This document shows positions 55,266-60,476 of a stretch of DNA of 60,476 nucleotides, piece by piece. The DNA comes from a marine group bacterium Sva0996 bin134. GTDB lineage: Bacteria > Actinomycetota > Acidimicrobiia > Acidimicrobiales > Bin134. The DNA is taken from NCBI GenBank assembly GCA_002239105.1, contig MPNQ01000018.1, forward strand, positions 1 through 60,476, given 5' to 3'. Numbering within the stretch: the first letter of the stretch is position 1; each line of letters begins with the position of its first letter. Position numbers and translations under genes: made by a program. The notes below the pieces were generated by a model. It worked only from the letters and a program-made list of their open reading frames with translations, searched no databases and was not told where the DNA came from.

Positions 55266-55514
55266 TGTTTGCAGTGTACGAAACGAGGCTGGCCATTCTG
55301 TGCCGCCCCGCAATCGCTGTTGGAGGCGACAGGAATCGGTGTGCGAAACGAAGGCACCTCTGCCTTGCCACCCCGACGGTGGTCCGCTGGCGGAAATTCA
55401 GGCGACTTTGGCGAAATACGTCGGTATGTTCGGGGCATAACAACAGGCTGCACCTGGGAACAAAACAGCGGGAGGAGAGGTTGCAGCCATTAGAGACGAG
55501 AAGATAAGGAAGAA
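55266..55514. other. Divergent intergenic region between nadD and the sigma-factor gene
   Basis: No gene is visible in these 249 bases. An 8-base direct repeat CGAAACGA occurs at 55279-55286 and 55344-55351, and the short palindrome CACTG-TTTG-CAGTG (55263-55276) covers the nadD start. AGGAAG precedes the sigma ATG. The region must hold promoters for both genes but I cannot assign -35/-10 boxes with confidence. Confidence 0.4.
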
Positions 55515-56348
55515 ATGGACGATTCAACAGGCCAGTACCTCAACGCAATCGGCTTAGTGCCGCTCCTCACCAAAGACGACGAAAGAAAACTTGCTCAGAC
55601 AATCGAGCGAGGCCGCGAGGCCCAAGCCCGGTTGGACGCCGGAGAAGACAATCCCCGGCTGCACTCCCAGGTTCGGGACGCGGCCAGGGCCAAGGAGCGC
55701 TTCATTCGAGCCAACCTCCGCTTGGTCGTGAGCGTGGCCAAGAAATACCCCCTGCCCACCGGCATGGAACTGCTGGATTTGGTTCAGGAGGGAAACCTGG
55801 GCCTGGATCGAGCGGTGGAGAAGTTCGACTGGCGCAAGGGCTTCAAGTTCTCCACCTACGCCACGTTCTGGATCCGCCAGTCCATCGGCCGGGCGCTTGA
55901 CCAGAAGGCCAACTTGATCCGGCTTCCGGGCGAGCGGGCCGCCAGTTTGCGGGCCGCGGTTCGCCAAGCCACCGGAGGGGGCGAGGACCTGGACTCCGAA
56001 CACGCCCTGCTCCATCGGCTCACCTCGATGACCTCGTTGAACGCCACGGTGGGCGACGACAACAACAGCGAGTTGATGGATCTGCAACCCGACACCGGCC
56101 CTGGCCCCGAAGATCTGGTCCTGGCTGCCGATCGGATGGACACGCTGACCGATCTGCTGAAAGTGCTGGACGACCGGTCGCGGTTTGCCCTGGAAATGCG
56201 CTATGGGCTCATCGACGGTCAAAAGCACAGTTACCGGGAGATAGGCGAGGTCTTGGGTCTCACCTCAGAGGCCATCCGCCGCATCATCGGGCGGTCGCTC
56301 GACTCGGTGCGGACTCGGGCCGAACTCCAGGATATCGACGCCGCGTAA
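55515..56348 (+). CDS. Sigma-70 family RNA polymerase sigma factor (SigB-like, shortened region 3)
   Basis: A 277-residue group 2-like sigma factor. Region 1.2 reads STGQYLNAIGLVPLLT; region 2 is NLRLVVSVAKKY to LVQEGNLGLDRAVEKFDW, KFSTYATFWIRQSIGRALD and ANLIRLP. Region 4.2 is HSYREIGEVLGLTSEAIRRI. Between IRLP and TSLNATVGDD only about 34 residues remain, against roughly 50 in RpoD, and the REPTPEEIA-type helix of region 3.1 is missing. The RIRQIE of region 4.2 reads AIRRII. It probably directs an alternative regulon. ATG 55515 has AAGGAAG upstream; a divergent ~249-base region separates it from nadD. Confidence 0.9.
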   Translation: MDDSTGQYLNAIGLVPLLTKDDERKLAQTIERGREAQARLDAGEDNPRLHSQVRDAARAKERFIRANLRLVVSVAKKYPLPTGMELLDLVQEGNLGLDRAVEKFDWRKGFKFSTYATFWIRQSIGRALDQKANLIRLPGERAASLRAAVRQATGGGEDLDSEHALLHRLTSMTSLNATVGDDNNSELMDLQPDTGPGPEDLVLAADRMDTLTDLLKVLDDRSRFALEMRYGLIDGQKHSYREIGEVLGLTSEAIRRIIGRSLDSVRTRAELQDIDAA

Positions 56349-56402
56349 CCGCCCGTCGATAATCGGTTTGCCCAATCCCCGCCTACAGGCGACCATTTTG
56401 CT

Positions 56403-57776
56403 ATGAGTTCGGCCTCAGTCGAAGCGGCCCCCGCCACCGAAACCGCCTGGCATCCCTCTTCGTGGCGAGATCGGCCGGCCACCCAGCAGCCGATGTGGCC
56501 CGACCAGGCATCGCTGGAGCAGGTGCGCAAGACCCTGGCCAACCTGCCTCCGCTGGTTTTTGCCGGTGAGGCCCGGCAACTCCAAAGTCAGCTCGCGGAG
56601 GCCTGCGCCGGACGGGCCTTTGTCCTTCAGGCCGGCGACTGCGCCGAGTCTTTCGACGGGGTCACCGCCGACAGCATCCGGGACAAGCTCAAGGTCATCC
56701 TCCAAATGGCGGTGGTCATGGCATTCTCGGCGGGGGTCCCCACGGTGAAGATCGGCAGGATCGCCGGACAGTTCGCCAAGCCCCGTTCGTCTTCCACCGA
56801 GGTGGTAGACGATATTGAACTGCCCTCATTCCGGGGGCACATGGTCAACGACATCAGCTTCTCCGAGGGCTCCCGCACCGCTGACGCCGAGCGCCTGGTG
56901 CGGGCCTACCATCAGTCGGCGTCCACCCTCAACCTTCTCCGGGCGTTCACCAAGGGCGGCTACGCCGATCTTCGCCAGGTCCACGTTTGGAATCAGGAGT
57001 TCATCGCCGCCAGCCCCGAAGGGCAGCGCTACGAAAAAGTGGCCGAGGGGATCGACTCCGCTTTGCGGTTCATGGCCGCCTGCGGGATCGCCATCGATGC
57101 CCCTGAGCTGCACCAGGTGGACTTCTACACCAGCCACGAGGCGCTGGTCCTCGACTACGAGGAGGCCCTCACCCGTCAGGATTCCATAACTGGTCAGTGG
57201 TACGACTGCTCGGCCCACATGCTGTGGATCGGCGAGCGGACTCGCCAATTGGACGGCGCCCACGTGGAATTCATGCGGGGCATTAAGAACCCGCTGGGCT
57301 GCAAGCTCGGACCCTCCGCATCGCCGGATGAGGTCATTGAGCTGTGCGAGATCCTCAACCCCGCCCGCGTTCCCGGCCGACTCACCCTCATAAGCCGCAT
57401 GGGCGCCGAAAGGGTGTCCAAGGCCCTTCCCCCGCTGTTGGCCGCGGCGAGCGATGCCGGCCACCCGGTGCTGTGGGAGTGCGATCCCATGCACGGCAAC
57501 ACCTACACCACCGCCGGCGGGCGCAAGACCCGCAACTTCGAAGACGTGGTGACGGAGATCGACGGGTACTTCCGGGCCCATGCCGAGGCGGAGACATGGC
57601 CGGGAGGCATCCATTTGGAGATCACGGACGACGACGTGACCGAGTGTGTGGGCGGTGCCGAGGCCATCAGCGACGACGACCTGGAACTGCGCTACGAGAC
57701 CATGTGCGACCCCCGCCTCAACGGTGCCCAGAGCTTGGAGTTGGCTTTCCGGCTGGCCGAGCAGCTCAGCGACTGA
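56403..57776 (+). CDS. aroG: 3-deoxy-7-phosphoheptulonate synthase, class II
   Basis: First enzyme of the shikimate pathway, condensing PEP and erythrose 4-phosphate. The 457-residue class II (plant-type) enzyme shows WHPSSWRDRPATQQP, the metal-ligand Cys in FVLQAGDCAESF, KIGRIAGQFAKPRS, RGIKNPLGCKLGPSASPDE and LWECDPMHGNTYT. ATG 56403 lies 54 bases after the sigma-factor stop. In mycobacteria this type is allosterically inhibited by aromatic amino acids. Confidence 0.95.
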   Translation: MSSASVEAAPATETAWHPSSWRDRPATQQPMWPDQASLEQVRKTLANLPPLVFAGEARQLQSQLAEACAGRAFVLQAGDCAESFDGVTADSIRDKLKVILQMAVVMAFSAGVPTVKIGRIAGQFAKPRSSSTEVVDDIELPSFRGHMVNDISFSEGSRTADAERLVRAYHQSASTLNLLRAFTKGGYADLRQVHVWNQEFIAASPEGQRYEKVAEGIDSALRFMAACGIAIDAPELHQVDFYTSHEALVLDYEEALTRQDSITGQWYDCSAHMLWIGERTRQLDGAHVEFMRGIKNPLGCKLGPSASPDEVIELCEILNPARVPGRLTLISRMGAERVSKALPPLLAAASDAGHPVLWECDPMHGNTYTTAGGRKTRNFEDVVTEIDGYFRAHAEAETWPGGIHLEITDDDVTECVGGAEAISDDDLELRYETMCDPRLNGAQSLELAFRLAEQLSD

Positions 57777-57841
57777 TCTAAACCTTCTCGCATCCCTGCT
57801 GGACAAGCGACTCAGCGCCTGAATCCCCTGCTCCACCCCTT

Positions 57842-57928
57842 TTTCGGATTATTCGGACCAAAACACTCGGGATTTGATTCCAGGCCGCTATCCTGATAAA
57901 CAAGTAATCGGATCAAAGTAGTCCGATT
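57842..57928 (+). promoter_or_regulatory. Repeated WWTCGGA half-sites upstream of the sulfite-reductase operon
   Basis: Four half-sites are visible: TTTCGGA (57842-57848) and ATTCGGA (57851-57857) in direct orientation, then AATCGGA (57906-57912) facing TCCGATT (57922-57928), a perfect 7-bp inverted repeat with nine bases between. TTGATT at 57874-57879 and TAAACA 17 bases on may form a promoter. The inverted repeat would then sit just downstream of the start point, suitable for repression. The regulator is not identified. Confidence 0.5.
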
Positions 57929-57978
57929 TAGTTTTTGCCTGAACCCCATTCCCGCCCCAACACCCCAAAGAAGGTCCG

Positions 57979-59763
57979 ATGGTCACGGTCCAAATCGACA
58001 ACACCGCGGTGATCGACCCCGCTCAGCAAGCCGACATCGACAAGTTCGAGCGGATGCTGGCCCGCTACAAGGCCGGCGAGATACCCGAGGACGTCATGCG
58101 GGTGTTCAGGCTGAACAACGGGGTCTACGGCCAGCGCCAAGGCGGCACCAACCAGATGGTGCGGATAAAGATCCCCGCTGGCATCGCCCACCCCGAGCAC
58201 TTCGAAGCCCTGGCCCACATCGCCCGTACCCACTCCCGAGGCTGGGGCCACATCACCACCCGCCAGAACATCCAATTCCACTACGTGCAGATCGACGACG
58301 TCCCCGACGTGATGCGGATTCTGGCCTCGGTGGGGCTCACCACCCGGGAGGCCTGCGGCGACACCGTCCGCAACGTGCAGGGTTGCCATTTGGCCGGCGC
58401 CTGCCCCCACGAGGTGCTGGACATCACCGCTTGGGCTCGGGCTACCGCCCTGCACTTCCTCCGCCACCCCTACGCCCAGCGCTTGCCCCGCAAGTTCAAG
58501 ATCAACTTCTCGGGGTGCGCCACCGACTGCGGTCAGGCGATGTTCAACGACGTGGGCATCATCGCCGCTACCCGTGAGGTGGACGGCGGCGTCGAGGCCG
58601 GGTTCCGGGTGTACATAGCCGGCGGCCTGGGGGCCACTCCCCATCCCGCGTTGGCCCTGGAGGAGTTCACCTCGCGCGAAGATCTACTGCCCACCATCGA
58701 GGCCTGCCTGCGGGTGTTTGACCACGACGGCTACCGGGACAACAAGCTCCGGGCCCGCATGAAGTGGCTGGTGGAGAAGCTGGGCTTCGAGGAGCTCCAG
58801 CGCCGCATCTTCCGGGAGCGCAAGTTCCTATTGGCCTCATCCAGCTGGCCGGGAGGCATCCCCGATCTGGTGAAGGTCCACGGCGACGCCCCCGCAGGGC
58901 GCCACGCCGAGATCGAGGCCACGCCGGTGGGCCAGGGCGTTTCGGTGTCCATCGGAGGGCGGGCGCCGTACCAGCGGTGGGAGCAGGCCAACGTAGTGCG
59001 GGGCGCGGCCAAGGGCACCGTCTCGGCCTACGCCTGGGCCCGGCTGGGCGACATCACCGCCGACCAGTTTGATTCCCTGGCCGACATACAGCGAGAGCTG
59101 AGCGCCGAGTGCCGGGTGACCAACCGCCAGAACATCGTCTTCCGCGACCTGACCGAGGGGCAGCTCCCCCGGCTGTTCGAGGCCCTGTCAGCCATCGGCA
59201 TGGCCGAGCCCGGTGCGGAGCTTTTGCGCGATGTGGTGGCCTGTCCTGGCGCCGACACTTGCAACTTGGCGGTGACCCAATCACGGGGGCTGGCCGACGC
59301 CATCGGCCACCGCCTCGATGAGGAGGGTCTGGCCGAGGTGGGCGGCCTGCGAATCAACATCTCCGGCTGCACCAACTCTTGCGGTCAGCACCACGCCTCC
59401 GACATTGGTTTCTTCGGTGCTGAGCGCCGGGCCCACGGCCGTTCCGCGCCGGGCTACCAGATGCTGCTGGGGGGCTACGTAGGCGACGCCCAGATCAACT
59501 TCGGCACCAAGGCCCTGCGCCTGCCCGCCCGCAACGCTCCCGAGGCTGTGGTGCGGGTGGTGCGCCAGTTCACCGCCGAGCGGGAGGCCGGTGAGGAGTT
59601 CCGCCATTGGCTGGAGCGCCGGGGCGGATCCCGAGAAGTGGGCAAAGGCCTCGCCGACCTGGACGAGTTCCCCGCCTTCGAAGCCGGCCCCGAGTACTAC
59701 GTCGACTACGACGAGACTGGCCCCTACGAAGCCGTGATCGGCGACTCTGAATGCGCAACCTGA
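57979..59763 (+). CDS. Ferredoxin-type nitrite/sulfite reductase with two cysteine clusters
   Basis: A 594-residue siroheme enzyme expected to reduce sulfite to sulfide with six electrons. Each half has the reductase fold. The C-terminal half has the usual cluster/siroheme ligands: C422-x5-C428 in VACPGADTC and C464-x3-C468 in SGCTNSC. Unusually, the N-terminal half also keeps a complete set: C136-x5-C142 in QGCHLAGAC and C180-x3-C184 in SGCATDC. THSRGWGHITTRQNIQFH and TNRQNIVF are the paired substrate/siroheme arginine loops. AAGAAGG precedes ATG 57979. It overlaps cysH by 13 bases, which favours sulfite over nitrite as substrate. Confidence 0.88.
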   Translation: MVTVQIDNTAVIDPAQQADIDKFERMLARYKAGEIPEDVMRVFRLNNGVYGQRQGGTNQMVRIKIPAGIAHPEHFEALAHIARTHSRGWGHITTRQNIQFHYVQIDDVPDVMRILASVGLTTREACGDTVRNVQGCHLAGACPHEVLDITAWARATALHFLRHPYAQRLPRKFKINFSGCATDCGQAMFNDVGIIAATREVDGGVEAGFRVYIAGGLGATPHPALALEEFTSREDLLPTIEACLRVFDHDGYRDNKLRARMKWLVEKLGFEELQRRIFRERKFLLASSSWPGGIPDLVKVHGDAPAGRHAEIEATPVGQGVSVSIGGRAPYQRWEQANVVRGAAKGTVSAYAWARLGDITADQFDSLADIQRELSAECRVTNRQNIVFRDLTEGQLPRLFEALSAIGMAEPGAELLRDVVACPGADTCNLAVTQSRGLADAIGHRLDEEGLAEVGGLRINISGCTNSCGQHHASDIGFFGAERRAHGRSAPGYQMLLGGYVGDAQINFGTKALRLPARNAPEAVVRVVRQFTAEREAGEEFRHWLERRGGSREVGKGLADLDEFPAFEAGPEYYVDYDETGPYEAVIGDSECAT

Positions 59764-60425
59764 CCATCCCGGCCTACTCCGATGCGGAGCTGGCCGCCCT
59801 AAACGAGGAGTTCGAGCACCTCCCCGCGGAGAAAATCATCCAGTGGGGGGTGGACAACTTCTCCCCCCACCTGTCGCTGGCCGCATCGATGACCGACGCG
59901 GTGATGATCGACTTGGCCGTGAAGGTGGACCCGGCCATCGAGGTGGTGTTCATCGACACCGGTTTCCACTTCCCCGAGACGCTGGAGACGGTGGAGCGGG
60001 TGCGTCGGCACTACGGGCTGAACCTGCGGCTGATGACCGTGGCCCGCCACAACCTTGAGTTCTGGAACATGGACCCGGAGAACTGCTGCTCGGCGGTCAA
60101 GGCCGGACAACTCGACCGGGCGCTGGCTGGCAAAGAGGCGTGGATGAGCGGCCTGCGCCGGGTTGAGGCCGTGACCCGGGTGTCGGCGCCCATAGTGGTG
60201 CGCGACCTGCGGGGCCTGGTGAAGCTGAACCCCATCGCCACCTGGACCGACGAGCAGGTGGCCGACTACATGGCCGAACACCGGGTGCCGTTCAACCCCC
60301 TGCTGGAGCAGGGTTACCCCTCCATCGGCTGCATGCCCTGCACCAAACAGGTAGCCCCCGGCAACGATCCCCGCTCGGGCCGCTGGGCCGACTCCGACAA
60401 AACCGAGTGCGGCCTGCACAACTAG
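59751..60425 (+). CDS. cysH: Phosphoadenylyl/adenylyl-sulfate reductase
   Basis: A 224-residue thioredoxin-dependent reductase making sulfite from activated sulfate. The catalytic cysteine is C220 in TECGLHN. Cluster cysteines C112-C113 (ENCCSAVK) and C194-x2-C197 (IGCMPC) mark the [4Fe-4S] APS-reductase subtype rather than the cluster-free PAPS type. The nucleotide-binding LAASMTDAVM and DTGFHFPETL are as expected. It starts inside the sulfite reductase gene (13-base overlap), so the two steps are coupled. ATP sulfurylase would be expected beyond the window. Confidence 0.94.
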   Translation: MRNLTIPAYSDAELAALNEEFEHLPAEKIIQWGVDNFSPHLSLAASMTDAVMIDLAVKVDPAIEVVFIDTGFHFPETLETVERVRRHYGLNLRLMTVARHNLEFWNMDPENCCSAVKAGQLDRALAGKEAWMSGLRRVEAVTRVSAPIVVRDLRGLVKLNPIATWTDEQVADYMAEHRVPFNPLLEQGYPSIGCMPCTKQVAPGNDPRSGRWADSDKTECGLHN

Positions 60426-60476
60426 TTCCGGCCAGTCCGGCCTGCGAAATCATCTCCTAGCCCACCACCGCGTAGG

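Overview
The window is about 60 kb of GC-rich, densely coding bacterial chromosome. Three things point to an actinobacterium, most likely class Acidimicrobiia: a FolP2-type dihydropteroate synthase paralogue and a class II DAHP synthase; luciferase-like and PPOX enzymes of kinds associated with coenzyme F420, alongside P450s and a Baeyer-Villiger-type monooxygenase; and the gene orders hrcA-dnaJ-rsmE and nadD-LytR_C-rsfS. The class assignment is an inference from gene content. No rRNA or ribosomal-protein phylogeny was possible here.

Layout. 1-7.2 kb: glutaminyl-tRNA synthetase, an amidohydrolase, a flavoprotein dehydrogenase, a PPOX enzyme, a small lysozyme-like protein, a CxxC protein and a P450. 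7.2-10.1 kb: a small accessory island with a Phd/PIN-type toxin-antitoxin pair, an AT-rich TIR-domain gene and an RCC1-repeat lipoprotein. 10.4-16.6 kb: Baeyer-Villiger-type monooxygenase, cupin, tRNA-Val, amidase, and divergent murF and ddl. 16.7-21.5 kb: a tightly overlapping three-gene operon (fatty acyl-CoA reductase fused to a HAD phosphatase, a lactate-racemase-like protein, and a PlsC acyltransferase) that looks like an uncharacterised lipid pathway. 21.6-27.6 kb: aconitase, LysR regulator, carboxyltransferase and citrate synthase. 27.6-37.9 kb: rsmE, dnaJ, hrcA, lepA, rpsT, then a competence operon comEA-comEC-folP2-holA and a thioredoxin/TPR protein. 37.9-44.7 kb: phosphotransferase, PAC2 protein, LLM oxidoreductase, P450, leuS and tRNA-Ala. 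45.0-53 kb: a secreted animal-type heme peroxidase gene broken by a stop codon and a 23-nt insertion, a GH3 glycosidase with an MFS exporter, and an amidohydrolase interrupted by TGA. 53-60.5 kb: rsfS, LytR_C protein, nadD, a sigma factor, class II DAHP synthase, and an assimilatory sulfite reductase/APS reductase operon with a likely operator upstream.

How it works together. Most of the window is housekeeping: translation, peptidoglycan precursors, TCA cycle, heat-shock chaperones, DNA uptake, NAD synthesis, aromatic amino acids and sulfate assimilation. Oxidative catabolic enzymes are interspersed. The most unusual parts are the acyl-reductase/LarA-like/PlsC operon, the lone TIR protein beside a toxin-antitoxin module, the bipartite peroxidase whose break coincides with a new ribosome-binding site and start codon, the FolP2 paralogue embedded in the competence operon, and the sulfite reductase with cluster-binding cysteine sets in both halves.
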